Shown piece after piece: positions 44,807 to 53,061 of a stretch of DNA of 64,000 bases. This stretch comes from JAVBLW01 sp031553215 (GTDB lineage Bacteria > Bacillota_I > Bacilli_A > Acholeplasmatales > Anaeroplasmataceae). The DNA is taken from contig JAVBLW010000006.1 of the NCBI GenBank assembly GCA_031553215.1, positions 1 through 64,000 of the forward strand, written 5' to 3'. Position 1 is the first letter of the stretch, and the number at the start of each line of letters is the position of its first letter. Both the position numbers and the translations under genes were made by a program. A model generated the notes under the pieces. It saw nothing but the letters and a program-made list of their open reading frames with translations. It made no database searches and had not been told where the DNA came from.

Positions 44807-46184
44807 CTGCTTTTCTAAATGCTTTACCTATTTGATATGTACTTGTATTTTCATATACTGATTCCTTTTGTCCTCCTAAATCAATTGTCCTTAAAAGAGT
44901 CATTCTAAGATTATTATTTGATTTAATGCCTGTAAATTGAATATATTTGTTTTTAGGATTTGTAGTTGTAAAATATATATTTGAATTTGAGAGAACCTCA
45001 AGAGGACGCATGTTATGTGATGTAAACAAAAGCTGTCCTTTACCAGTTTTATTAATTTCTGTTAAAAATTCACCTAATAAATATTCGAAAATTCCAGCAT
45101 CAAGCTCATCTATTGCAACAAATATAGATTCATCATTATACATGGCTATCAGTGAACTTAATACACATAATATTTTTTTAATACCCTCTGATTCATAGCG
45201 AAGTGGGGTGATGACACCCTTTCTATTTGACACTAATTCAAATACAATTTGGGTTTCTGCTTTTTCATCTAATTGAGATTCAATCTTTAATATTTCAACC
45301 TTCAGTCCAGGAATGATACTTTCAACAAGCAAATCTATTTGTTCAATTATTTTTTGGATAGTGTTGTATGTGGCATTATCACATCTATTTTGGCCTAATC
45401 CTATAGGCATTGCATCACTCTTAGTTATAAAATCGTTTGAGTTTAATCGAACACTTAAAGGCAATAGATTCATATTGAATGATGTTTCTGAATTTTTATT
45501 CAAAACAAACATATTCATTCTTCCATAAAACAATAAACTTTCTAGTATTTTAAAATATATTTCATCAGAAAAAGATAATTTAAGTATTGTTAAAAGACTC
45601 TCATTAAAAATATATGACGTATTTTTTTCTTTAGCTAATGTTTGAAAGACTATAAGTTTTTGTTTTATTTGTTTATCTTTAATAGACAATTCTTTTAATC
45701 TACTATCTGGACCATAAAGGCAATTAGTTAATTCAAGATTACTACCATCAACTTCTACATTCAAAATAGTAGTTTTATTGGTTTTAGGATCTTTTCCAAA
45801 TGCACCAGCAAAATAATCTATTTTTTCTGTAAAAATAGCAGCCCTATTATTTTCAAGACGTTTTAATCCAAGATTATATGTAACATTATATTCCCTTTCT
45901 TTTATAGTCATAATAAATTCAACCTTAATATTTGCCCTATCGTTCCCTTGCATAATATAATATGCGGTATCTATTGGTAAACTTAGTCCTGATAATGAAT
46001 TTTTTATAAGATCAATTGCCCAAATCAGTGCAGTTTTACCAGATCCATTTTGTCCATAAATACCTATAACACTTGCCCCATATGATTCCTCTTCCGTCAC
46101 ATTAAGTGAAACTCTACCAGATTCCACATTTTTAATATTGTTAATTTCAATATTATTTATTCTTATAATAGTTGACTTATCCAT
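44781..46184 (-). CDS. AAA_15/AAA_21-type ATPase of a two-gene defence module
   Basis: 467 aa SMC/ABC-like ATPase. Walker A GQNGSGKT at 44-51, a signature-like YESEGIKK at 330-337, Walker B IFVAIDELDAG at 354-364 and the H-loop TSHNMRP at 388-394. This arrangement is typical of RloA, PtuA, OLD and AriA ATPases in phage defence. The gene overlaps the TOPRIM gene. It is driven by a good promoter (46208-46236), with a hairpin just upstream. Confidence 0.87.
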   Translation of the reverse strand: MDKSTIIRINNIEINNIKNVESGRVSLNVTEEESYGASVIGIYGQNGSGKTALIWAIDLIKNSLSGLSLPIDTAYYIMQGNDRANIKVEFIMTIKEREYNVTYNLGLKRLENNRAAIFTEKIDYFAGAFGKDPKTNKTTILNVEVDGSNLELTNCLYGPDSRLKELSIKDKQIKQKLIVFQTLAKEKNTSYIFNESLLTILKLSFSDEIYFKILESLLFYGRMNMFVLNKNSETSFNMNLLPLSVRLNSNDFITKSDAMPIGLGQNRCDNATYNTIQKIIEQIDLLVESIIPGLKVEILKIESQLDEKAETQIVFELVSNRKGVITPLRYESEGIKKILCVLSSLIAMYNDESIFVAIDELDAGIFEYLLGEFLTEINKTGKGQLLFTSHNMRPLEVLSNSNIYFTTTNPKNKYIQFTGIKSNNNLRMTLLRTIDLGGQKESVYENTSTYQIGKAFRKAGDLTSGRK

Positions 46185-46207
46185 ATTTGTTTTCTCCTTG
46201 TCTATAT

Positions 46208-46236
46208 ATTATATATAAAAATCGATTAATCGTCAA
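46208..46236 (-). promoter_or_regulatory. Promoter of the ATPase-TOPRIM operon
   Basis: TTGACG (46231-46236), 17-base spacer, TATAAT (46208-46213). The -35 and spacer contain the 10-bp palindrome CGATTAATCG (46223-46232), a possible repressor site. Confidence 0.78.
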
Positions 46237-46239
46237 TAT

Positions 46240-46280
46240 ATTTTCAAAAAAAGGAACAAAATGTTCCATTTTTTGAAAAT
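46240..46280. repeat. 19-bp inverted repeat upstream of the ATPase-TOPRIM promoter
   Basis: Arms 46240-46258 and 46262-46280 pair with one mismatch. On the minus strand the core GGAACA/TGTTCC is followed by seven T, so it can act as a terminator that insulates the promoter directly downstream. Confidence 0.7.
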
Positions 46281-46648
46281 AGTTTCATTTTAACGAAAAA
46301 TATTATCTATACACTTTATTATTGCAAATACAAAAATATTCATACAAAATAATAACTACATTTTTTAATATTATTAAATTTAATAAGGTTCACGATTGTC
46401 TCTTTTCGAATTAAATATCCTATAATAAATTACCTATTTTATTTTTTGCCATGTTTAATGCTTTTAATATATCTATATCATTATACTAATAGTCAAATAG
46501 TAAATTGTGCACGTTATCACAACTTGCACAGATTTCATCATTTTTTGGGCACGTAGTCAATGCGATCACAAATTAATCTATAATTTTTTTATAATTGATT
46601 AAACACCAATACCTATACAGTTACAACCTAGTTAAAATGAAGAATTAT
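46281..46648. other. Non-coding gap between the defence module and a GNAT gene
   Basis: About 370 bases, very AT-rich. No ORF with a start and SD, no RNA gene and no clear terminator for the upstream GNAT gene were found. Possibly decayed DNA. Confidence 0.4.
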
Positions 46649-47089
46649 TTATATTTTCATATATAAAATTGGGTAAGGGTTCCCTTGTTCATCTAAATCT
46701 GTTCTTTTATATACTTCAAATCCCATATTCTCATAAAAACATTTTGCATTTGGATTTTCCTCATTAACTGTTAATTCATTAATATTATAATTTTCAATAC
46801 CATAATTTAATAATTGTTTTCCTAACCCTTTTCCTCTTTCGCTATTAGTGATAAATAGCATTTCAAGTTTATGTCCTTCAACCCCCATAAAAGCAACAGG
46901 AATATTATCCTTATTTTTCGCAATAACTAAATGTGATATTGCTTTTAATGCCTGTGGTACATATTGTTTAATCTTTTCTATCTCGTCAGTTAATAGAAAT
47001 GAGTGAGTGGCTTTAACAGAATCTTCCCAGATTCCTAATAATTGTTCTATTAACAATAACTTTCTTTCTTTTACTTCTATTATTCTCAT
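46649..47089 (-). CDS. GNAT family N-acetyltransferase
   Basis: 146 aa. The acetyl-CoA loop is RGKGLGKQLL around residues 85-94, with a motif-B region of ELTVNEENPNAKCFYENMGFEVYKR type (split here as ELTVNEENPNA and FYENMGFEVYKR). Resembles YjaB-type small acetyltransferases. Substrate unknown. The gene stands alone between two non-coding gaps. Confidence 0.87.
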   Translation of the reverse strand: MRIIEVKERKLLLIEQLLGIWEDSVKATHSFLLTDEIEKIKQYVPQALKAISHLVIAKNKDNIPVAFMGVEGHKLEMLFITNSERGKGLGKQLLNYGIENYNINELTVNEENPNAKCFYENMGFEVYKRTDLDEQGNPYPILYMKI

Positions 47090-47498
47090 ATCTATCTCTC
47101 TTTCAAATCACTATTCCACTTACTTTAGCTTAATTATAACTGATAATTTCGAGAAATCAATTTGTTTTTATTTTGTCGAAATATAAAATGAATTTCATTA
47201 CGAATTTTTACATTTTTAAGAAATAATGAATAACTATATTCCGTAATGTGTGAACATATGCTTCAATATATCCCTATCAAATTCTGTCATTGATGGATTT
47301 TCCTTTTATATGTTTTTGAAAGATATTAGCTTTAGAATAATGAATTCTCCTATCATGTATTGATAGTTATAATTGTTTTGTGCAAATTTACATTTTGACA
47401 CTTCAAAGTTTTGTACATTTAAGTAAGTTGCCGTGAGACGTACCATATCATGGACTTTGAACATTTTTTAGGTTAGGTTTTAAGACATATTTATTTGA
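47090..47498. other. Non-coding gap upstream of DUF4393 gene
   Basis: About 400 bases with no supported gene. A minus-strand open stretch of 19 codons near 47215-47271 (MTEFDRDILKHMFTHYGI) has no SD and may be a relic. The right end carries the repeat promoter element of the next gene. Confidence 0.4.
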
Positions 47499-47512
47499 AC
47501 TAGTTCTTTATA

Positions 47513-47535
47513 TTGTTAGTGAAATCGAGTATAAT
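47513..47535 (+). promoter_or_regulatory. Repeated promoter element, copy A
   Basis: A 23-base block beginning TTGTTAGTGA and ending in TATAAT is identical to copy B (48393-48415). TATAAT here is 27 bases before the DUF4393 ATG. The -35 hexamer at 17 bases (TTTATA) is poor, so the conserved block probably binds an activator or repressor. Confidence 0.7.
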
Positions 47536-47562
47536 TTTTGTATATAGAAATGAGGTATATTT

Positions 47563-48378
47563 ATGTCGACTTTAAAAGATATTAAAGAAGTTTTAGATAC
47601 TGATATTGCAAAAGAAATTTATAAAGATGGCTTAAAACCAACCGTTAAAAACACTGGTGGTATTTTAAGCACTGTCACTGGTTTTTTTAATCATGTGGTC
47701 CTTTATCCCCTCAAAAATTTAAATGCTTCTTTTGAATATAAAGCTCTTTCTTTTCAAAGAGAATTAGAAGAGAAATATAATAAGATTCCCGAAGAAAAAC
47801 GCTGTGATTCACCATTAGAAATAATTGGTCCCGCTCTTGAATCTTTGAAATACAGACTTAACAATGAACAAATCAAAGATATGTTTGAAAACCTCATTGC
47901 AAATTCAATGAATATCGAATTAACAAATATGTGCCATCCAAGATTTGTTGAAATAATTAATGTGCTTAGTTCTATTGATGCTGTATTTTTTCAAAGATTG
48001 ATTGATACTATTTCTATAAATGTTTGCCAACCTATTATTTTTGTAGAAAATAAGGGAACTCAAAGTTATTTACCAAAATATGTTTGTGATATAGACTATG
48101 GTACATTTGACTTATTTGATATATCAAGTTCTATTTCAAATATAGTTAATTTAGGTCTTGCAACCTTGGAACCTTTTGAAGATGAACACTATTCTACAAT
48201 AGAAAGAATTGTGGATAATGATAAGCTTAAAGCACTTGTTGATAATTTACCAATTGATTTAATTAAAGAAATATATCCTGATGCTACTAATTCGGATTGC
48301 AAGATTTCAGGTGCAAGATTATGTGAACTGTCTCTCACAGACTTTGGTAATGATTTTGCTAATGTTTGCTTAAAATAA
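47563..48378 (+). CDS. DUF4393 (Abi-alpha) protein
   Basis: 271 aa. The family core is seen in PLKNLNASFEYKALSFQREL, IIGPALESLKYRLNNEQIKD, MFENLIANSMN and HPRFVEIINVLSSIDA. DUF4393 corresponds to the Abi-alpha family, linked by Pfam annotation to abortive infection. The N-terminus contains a hydrophobic stretch GGILSTVTGFFNHVVLYPL. SD GAGG upstream. The next gene carries the same promoter element, so the two form a regulon of their own. Confidence 0.85.
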   Translation: MSTLKDIKEVLDTDIAKEIYKDGLKPTVKNTGGILSTVTGFFNHVVLYPLKNLNASFEYKALSFQRELEEKYNKIPEEKRCDSPLEIIGPALESLKYRLNNEQIKDMFENLIANSMNIELTNMCHPRFVEIINVLSSIDAVFFQRLIDTISINVCQPIIFVENKGTQSYLPKYVCDIDYGTFDLFDISSSISNIVNLGLATLEPFEDEHYSTIERIVDNDKLKALVDNLPIDLIKEIYPDATNSDCKISGARLCELSLTDFGNDFANVCLK

Positions 48379-48392
48379 TTTAGTTATTTATC

Positions 48393-48415
48393 TTGTTAGT
48401 GAAATCGAGTATAAT
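48393..48415 (+). promoter_or_regulatory. Repeated promoter element, copy B
   Basis: Same 23 bases as copy A. TATAAT is 25 bases before the chosen ATG 48441 of the membrane protein gene. Confidence 0.7.
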
Positions 48416-48440
48416 ATATTTATTAAAGAGGTGTTGTATT

Positions 48441-48965
48441 ATGTTTTTATTTGTTAATTGGTGTAATGAAAATCAAGGGTTTTTAACATTTTTATTAAGT
48501 GCTTTTACAATTTTACTAAGCATTATTGCAATTATTGTTTCTATAAACACTGCTAGGCTTCCTTATAAAAAACGAGTTCTATTGAATATAGAATATAAAT
48601 ATGCTTTGTTAACAAATTCAGACGAAATGGCTCCCTATCAACTTCGCTTATCAATTATAAACATTGGAAATTCTCCTATTGGAATAAAATCACTAGCATT
48701 AGGATTCAAAAAGAATGGTAGAATGCAAAAACTCACTTTAATTGACGGTTCAAATTTTGAAAGTACTATATTAGAGATTTCAAATAAAGCAATATATGAT
48801 TATCCATATGATAGAATAGGAAATTATTTAATAAGCCAAATTAATGATGTTAATTCATACATTAAAGCAAATACAACGCTATATATAACCGCATATACTT
48901 TCGATGGTCATTTATATAAGAAAAAATTTAATACCGTTTATGATTTGATAGATACTTTTAGGTAA
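48441..48965 (+). CDS. Small membrane-anchored partner of the DUF4393 gene
   Basis: 174 aa from ATG 48441 (AGAGGTG upstream); a longer start at 48393 would sit in the promoter repeat. One N-terminal membrane helix (FLTFLLSAFTILLSIIAIIV) followed by a ~130-residue beta-rich cytosolic domain with LRLSIINIGNSPIGIKSLAL, resembling the immunoglobulin-like domains of small prophage and toxin-associated proteins. Not recognised by name. Shared promoter with the DUF4393 gene suggests joint function. Confidence 0.7.
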   Translation: MFLFVNWCNENQGFLTFLLSAFTILLSIIAIIVSINTARLPYKKRVLLNIEYKYALLTNSDEMAPYQLRLSIINIGNSPIGIKSLALGFKKNGRMQKLTLIDGSNFESTILEISNKAIYDYPYDRIGNYLISQINDVNSYIKANTTLYITAYTFDGHLYKKKFNTVYDLIDTFR

Positions 48966-48979
48966 GGTATTATTTATTA

Positions 48980-49021
48980 ACTAGTTTTTTATCTTGTTAT
49001 AAAATTTCGAATTACATTTTT
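48980..49021 (+). repeat. Degenerate third copy of the promoter element
   Basis: Aligns with the region around copy A: CTAGTT, TTTAT, TTGTTA and ATTTTT are shared, but TATAAT has decayed. No gene follows, so a third gene may have been lost. Confidence 0.45.
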
Positions 49022-49181
49022 CTAGTACATCTTGAGATTGAGCGAGTTCACTAAACTTACTTTGATATTTTCTTAATATGTTTGCACAGACGAGGTTTAA
49101 CCTACATTTTCAATAATATATGTTAATTTCATCTAAATCTCATGGAAAATAGTCAGCAAAAGTATATAATTTAAGAAAAGA
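49022..49181. other. Non-coding gap
   Basis: No ORF or RNA gene seen between the degenerate promoter repeat and the large terminator. Confidence 0.4.
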
Positions 49182-49233
49182 AAAAAAGTGGCTTAACAAA
49201 ACGGAAATTTCCGCTTTGTTAAGCCACTTTTTT
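49182..49233. terminator. Large bidirectional terminator beside displaced rlmD end 2
   Basis: 19-bp perfect arms (49182-49200 and 49215-49233) flank GGAAATTTCC; A and T runs at both ends. On minus it follows an rlmD-like 3' end by about 10 bases. Confidence 0.88.
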
Positions 49234-49243
49234 GGTTGTTTTT

Positions 49244-49285
49244 TTACTTCTTAAGTTCTAGTAAACAGACGGTCTCAATATGCGA
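49244..49285 (-). pseudogene. Displaced 3' end of an rlmD gene, copy 2
   Basis: In frame to a TAA stop it encodes SHIETVCLLELKK, matching the C-terminus of RlmD (AHVETIVLLERK in this window). Homology starts at the His codon and stops at the stop codon. A strong terminator follows, as expected behind a real gene end. Interpreted as an attachment-site scar. Confidence 0.7.
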
Positions 49286-49524
49286 AGTATACTCTGAAAT
49301 ACTATGCTGTTAAGCAGTTGTGTTTATTGAAATACATATATAATCTATAAATATTGCTATAGTCACCAATGCAATATTGATTGTAATTTAATTAACATAA
49401 TCAACAAAATACAAAATCATACATACATAAAACTATAGTTCTTTCAAGAAACCATATATTATCATTTAATCATAAAATAATTACTAATCTAATACTTTAA
49501 TCTAATTTTAATTTTACGATCTTT
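49286..49524. other. Non-coding gap with direct repeat a
   Basis: Contains an ~80-bp segment (49382-49460) that is an imperfect direct repeat of 50199-50280 (shared blocks include GTAATTTAATT, ATCAACAAAA, ATACATACA and GAAACCATATATT/AAAACCATGTATT). No gene seen. Confidence 0.5.
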
Positions 49525-50112
49525 TTACAAAATCTCTAAAAGTTGACTAAAACTAGTGACCTTATTACCTTCATATTGTGTGTTTCTACTATTAAATAAA
49601 ATCGTTTCCATTCCAACTTTACTTGCAGCTTTCAAGTTTCCTAATCTATCATCAACGTATAAACACTCTTCTGCTTTACAATTTAACTGTTCTATTGTTA
49701 ATTGAAAGATACGCTCATCAGGTTTTTGTATTTTTAAATCACCACTAATACTTATTACATCAAAATATTTATTAATATCAAATTTTTCTCTAATAAACTT
49801 ACTCCATCGACTTGAATCATTTGAAATAATCGCAAGCTTATATTTTTTTGATACTGAAGATATAAAATCAAGAAAACCATCATTTATTTCTATCGTTTCT
49901 AAATACTCTCTTTCAATTTCCTCTAAATCACCTTTAAAACCTAGTTTTTCCCATACCTCTAGTGAAGTTAATTCGCCTACATCAGCTTTAAACCAATGAG
50001 TATAGATTTCTTCAGGTTTTAAATCAGGAAAGGTTTTTCGTACATAGGGAACAAAATCATCTCCTGTTTGCTTCACTATTACACCATACATATCTAAAAC
50101 TATAGCTTTCAT
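49525..50112 (-). CDS. HAD family hydrolase
   Basis: 195 aa from ATG 50112 (GGGAGG upstream). HAD motifs: nucleophile region AIVLDMYGVIV, ISNDSSRWSKF (motif II Ser-Asn), the lysine of LKIQKPDERIF and the acidic motif YVDDRLGNL. A cap of small helical type fits phosphoglycolate- or sugar-phosphatase-like members (YihX group). Substrate unknown. Flanked by imperfect ~80-bp direct repeats and by the two displaced rlmD ends. Confidence 0.88.
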   Translation of the reverse strand: MKAIVLDMYGVIVKQTGDDFVPYVRKTFPDLKPEEIYTHWFKADVGELTSLEVWEKLGFKGDLEEIEREYLETIEINDGFLDFISSVSKKYKLAIISNDSSRWSKFIREKFDINKYFDVISISGDLKIQKPDERIFQLTIEQLNCKAEECLYVDDRLGNLKAASKVGMETILFNSRNTQYEGNKVTSFSQLLEIL

Positions 50113-50198
50113 CGCGTGACCTCCCAATTATTCTAATATTATTTAAATTATTATAATATCATATAAGTCGAAATGCAAGTCTTTTATTTTTATGAAAA

Positions 50199-50280
50199 GT
50201 AATTTAATTTGTAAACCATATCAACAAAAATCAATACCATACATACACAAGGACATGATTTTTCTGAAAAACCATGTATT
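50199..50280. repeat. Imperfect direct repeat b (pairs with 49382-49460)
   Basis: About 80 bases with strong similarity in the same orientation to 49382-49460, bracketing the HAD gene. They may be ends of an inserted segment. Confidence 0.55.
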
Positions 50281-50377
50281 TTTAGCTAGTCCTGATATGT
50301 TCACCAATACAGGGTTTGACATATTTTCATAAATTTTCATTGTTTGTAATTTTTGTCATAGTATTTTTATACAAAAT

Positions 50378-50421
50378 AAAAACGGATAAATCACTTCAAA
50401 AATGAAGATTTTTACCCGTTT
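50378..50421 (-). terminator. Terminator beside displaced rlmD end 1
   Basis: Long imperfect hairpin (AAAACGG ... CTTC with GAAG ... CCGTTTT), with a T run on minus. It follows the rlmD-like end at 50434 by 13 bases. Confidence 0.75.
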
Positions 50422-50433
50422 TATGGCTATTTT

Positions 50434-50475
50434 TTACTTTTTTAGTTCTAGTAATACCACACATTCAACATGTGA
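50434..50475 (-). pseudogene. Displaced 3' end of an rlmD gene, copy 1
   Basis: Encodes SHVECVVLLELKK up to a TAA stop, very close to RlmD C-termini and to copy 2. A stop codon (TGA) lies four codons upstream of the homologous part, so only the piece beyond a fixed point of the gene is present, as expected from site-specific integration. Confidence 0.72.
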
Positions 50476-50729
50476 GGACCTTCAAATAATAACATATTTG
50501 AAATAAGTGGTTACTTATGCCAAAAACATATCATTTAATGTGTTTGCACACTTATTCATCTATGACATTTTAAGCAAGAACATATGTCTATTATTATTAA
50601 TCTATATTATATAAAAATTAAATATTTATATCAATCCATTAATACTAAAAAAGAAACATTTCTGCTTCTTATCTTAGTTTAAATGATTAAGTTAATTATT
50701 ATTTTCTAAATGTTAAAATTTTTAATTAT
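50476..50729. other. Non-coding gap next to displaced rlmD end 1
   Basis: AT-rich, no gene found. A short hairpin region near 50645-50690 (AAAGAAACATTTCTGCTTCTT type) may end the nitroreductase operon. Confidence 0.35.
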
Positions 50730-51257
50730 TTAGATAATTGTTATTGTAATTCTATCTGTTGGGATTTCTCTTTCTTCATATACTTCTATAGTTTTACCAA
50801 GAGCAACTGCACAAACTGGAGAAAAGCCTTCTGGTAGATTCAATTCCTTAACCAAATTAGCATTTCCAGCAAGAGCAATTATAGTTCCCCAAATATGGCA
50901 TGCTCCAACACCTAGTTCAACTGCTTCTAATACCATATTTTCTACGATGGTCGCTGCATTTGAATAAGCAACATTATCCATTGGTGAACCTGCTAATTTA
51001 GTTGAAACAACAATTAACATTGGTGCTCCATAAAGCATATGCCCTTCACGATTAAAAGTCTTTGCAGCATTCTCATCAATTTTCTTTAATAATTCTTCAT
51101 TTTTTATAACCGTTAGTGTTATGTTATTATAAGCTCCCATGCCTACAGGAGCTGCTTGTGCAGCAATAAGGATTGATTGAAGTTCAGTCTCAGAGATTTT
51201 TTCTCCTGTAAAACTTCTTATAGATTTTCTTTTCTTGATTATATTTAGTACATTCAT
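50730..51257 (-). CDS. Nitroreductase family protein
   Basis: 175-aa FMN-dependent nitroreductase fold: KRKSIRSFTGEKISETEL with the phosphate-binding Arg-x-Ser-x-Arg, AAQAAPVGMGAYN, and a GVGACHIWG loop near residue 120. Uses NAD(P)H to reduce quinones or nitro-compounds. SD GGAGG. Part of the set nitroreductase-macrodomain-SirTM on minus, likely under the divergent HxlR-type regulator. Confidence 0.88.
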   Translation of the reverse strand: MNVLNIIKKRKSIRSFTGEKISETELQSILIAAQAAPVGMGAYNNITLTVIKNEELLKKIDENAAKTFNREGHMLYGAPMLIVVSTKLAGSPMDNVAYSNAATIVENMVLEAVELGVGACHIWGTIIALAGNANLVKELNLPEGFSPVCAVALGKTIEVYEEREIPTDRITITII

Positions 51258-51270
51258 TTTTATTTTCCTC

Positions 51271-52059
51271 CTAGTATTGGTTAAGTAATTTGTTGTATAT
51301 ATTTAAATCTTCGTCTTTAAAGACATTGAAAACTATTTGTTTAATTGATGATTCTTTATTTAAAAACTTTTGTATAGTCTCAACCGCAATCTGCGCAGCC
51401 AGTTTTTGTGGAAAATGAAATACTCCTGTTGAAATACAGCAAAAAGCTATTGCTTCTACATTATTTTGTGCTGCAAGTTCAAGACATGACTGATAGCAAC
51501 TTCTTAACAAGTCTTTTTCCTTTTCCCCAACTTGAAACTGGATTATTGGACCAACTGTATGTAGTATATACTTTGCTGGAAGGTTATATCCTGATGTAAG
51601 CTTTGCTTGTCCAGTAGCCTCATCATGTCCTTGTAACTGCATAATCTCATTCATTTTTAATCTAAGTTCTACTCCTGCATATGTATGAATGAAATTATCT
51701 ATACATGAATGCATTGGTTGGAAGCACCCAAGCATCTGACTGTTACAAGCATTGACGATAGCATCACACTTGAGTGTAGTAATATCACCTTGCCATATGA
51801 ATAAGCGATTATCTAAATTTGTAGGTTTCAAATTCTTAACATCCGTTATTCCACGTTCTATATTTCGATTTGTTAAATATTCATCTTGTATCTTCAAAAA
51901 TTCCTCAGATACAGGGCGAGGCATACGAACATTCATTAAAGAACGTAATAACGTCCTTTGTCCTTCATCATCCTTTGGAATTTGTGTATTTTTATATTGA
52001 ATTTGTTCATTTAAAAGATATTTAATTAACCAAATTCTTCTCTCTTCTTGTCTCATCAT
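51271..52059 (-). CDS. Macrodomain protein, SirTM-linked ADP-ribosyl hydrolase type
   Basis: 262 aa. After an ~80-residue helical N-terminal extension comes the macrodomain: LFIWQGDITTLKCDAIVNAC, NSQMLGCF, HTVGPIIQ and ISTGVFHFP. The extension and Cys/His-rich loop match the zinc-containing macrodomains encoded next to class M sirtuins in Firmicutes. Expected role: remove ADP-ribose placed by the neighbouring sirtuin. AAAGGTGG lies just before tandem ATG codons. 13 bases from the nitroreductase gene. Confidence 0.9.
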   Translation of the reverse strand: MMRQEERRIWLIKYLLNEQIQYKNTQIPKDDEGQRTLLRSLMNVRMPRPVSEEFLKIQDEYLTNRNIERGITDVKNLKPTNLDNRLFIWQGDITTLKCDAIVNACNSQMLGCFQPMHSCIDNFIHTYAGVELRLKMNEIMQLQGHDEATGQAKLTSGYNLPAKYILHTVGPIIQFQVGEKEKDLLRSCYQSCLELAAQNNVEAIAFCCISTGVFHFPQKLAAQIAVETIQKFLNKESSIKQIVFNVFKDEDLNIYNKLLNQY

Positions 52060-52092
52060 CTACCACCTTTTTTATTATAGCAATACATCATT

Positions 52093-52944
52093 CTACTTTT
52101 CATTAATTTCTACAAGTTCACGCAATATAATGCCAATATCATTATTAATACCAATCCCTCTTTTTTTTAAAGATAATGGAATTTCGGCTTCACCATAATT
52201 AATACTTACATAAGTAGCATCTTTATTAGCATAAGCCATCTGCATAAACGGAAATTTGATAATAGTTGGTGTATTGTAGCCAGTTCCTAGATCAAGGTAT
52301 ACAACCTTACCAGTTTGATGATTTTTTACAAAATTAGCATACCTATTAGAAGCAGCATACCATCCTTCATCTTGAACAAACCATGAACCACCACGTAAAT
52401 TGGGATACATTACTCCTCCACATTTAGGGCAATGAGGGATAAGTTCTTTTGGAACCTTCATATCTCTTTGTTCTTGAAACATTTTTATAACTATTTCCTT
52501 GTTGTCGTAAGTTTTTTGGTGACATGGTTTTTTGCATTGCCAAAGTCCGAAATCTCCTTGTGTATAAAACAATCGCTTCTTATCAAAACCTGTGCGTTGA
52601 AAAATATGATCAGCATTAGTTGTAAGAATAAAGTATTCTTTGTCTTTAACGAGAGTAAGCAAATCTTCAAACACCTTTGCTTTAGGTACAGACGCATATC
52701 TTTCGTAGTAAATCATTCTGCTCCAAAATGCCCAAAACTCCTCTTGTGTTGGAAAATCAAAAAATGAAGCACTGTATCCATCTTTAAAACCATATTTGAT
52801 TATAAAGTCAGAAAAATGTCGTTCAAATCGTTCTCCTGTATATATATAACCTGCTGAAGTCGATAATCCTGAACCAGCTCCAATAAAAATAGTATCTGCT
52901 TCACGAATAGCTTCGGATAATTTTTTCATCTTTTCTGATATCAT
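52093..52944 (-). CDS. Class M sirtuin (SirTM-type protein ADP-ribosyltransferase)
   Basis: 283 aa of Sir2 fold: FIGAGSGLSTSAGYIY, TTNADHIFQ, and the SirTM hallmark YTQGDFGLWQC, in which the usual catalytic-His environment is altered; a zinc module of CPKC type follows. SirTMs ADP-ribosylate a lipoylated GcvH-like carrier during oxidative stress. The carrier (GcvH-L) and lipoate ligase (LplA2) usually found beside them are absent here, so the target may be encoded elsewhere. AAAGGAGG 6 bases upstream. Confidence 0.9.
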   Translation of the reverse strand: MISEKMKKLSEAIREADTIFIGAGSGLSTSAGYIYTGERFERHFSDFIIKYGFKDGYSASFFDFPTQEEFWAFWSRMIYYERYASVPKAKVFEDLLTLVKDKEYFILTTNADHIFQRTGFDKKRLFYTQGDFGLWQCKKPCHQKTYDNKEIVIKMFQEQRDMKVPKELIPHCPKCGGVMYPNLRGGSWFVQDEGWYAASNRYANFVKNHQTGKVVYLDLGTGYNTPTIIKFPFMQMAYANKDATYVSINYGEAEIPLSLKKRGIGINNDIGIILRELVEINEK

Positions 52945-52963
52945 TGTATTCCTCCTTTCTATG

Positions 52964-52972
52964 TGTTATAAT
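52964..52972 (+). promoter_or_regulatory. Extended -10 of the HxlR-type gene
   Basis: TG-T-TATAAT on plus, overlapping the leader of the divergent SirTM operon, so the two transcripts overlap at their 5' ends. Confidence 0.5.
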
Positions 52973-52982
52973 CAGTACGTAA

Positions 52983-53010
52983 ATAATACCATATATCAAA
53001 AAGATTTCAA
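52983..53010 (-). promoter_or_regulatory. Promoter of the SirTM operon with GTAC repeats
   Basis: TTGAAA (53005-53010), 16-base spacer, TATTAT (52983-52988). Two AGTACG motifs (52974-52979 and 53010-53015) bracket it and are candidate HxlR-type operator half-sites. Confidence 0.6.
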
Positions 53011-53061
53011 GTACGCAGTTTTAACAAACTAAGTATGTTTGAGGATACCAAGGAGATTTAT

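Noticed and set aside
44781..46184. ATPase as Septu PtuA
   Set aside because: PtuA is partnered with the HNH protein PtuB; here the overlapping partner is TOPRIM-like and the HNH gene belongs to a separate operon.
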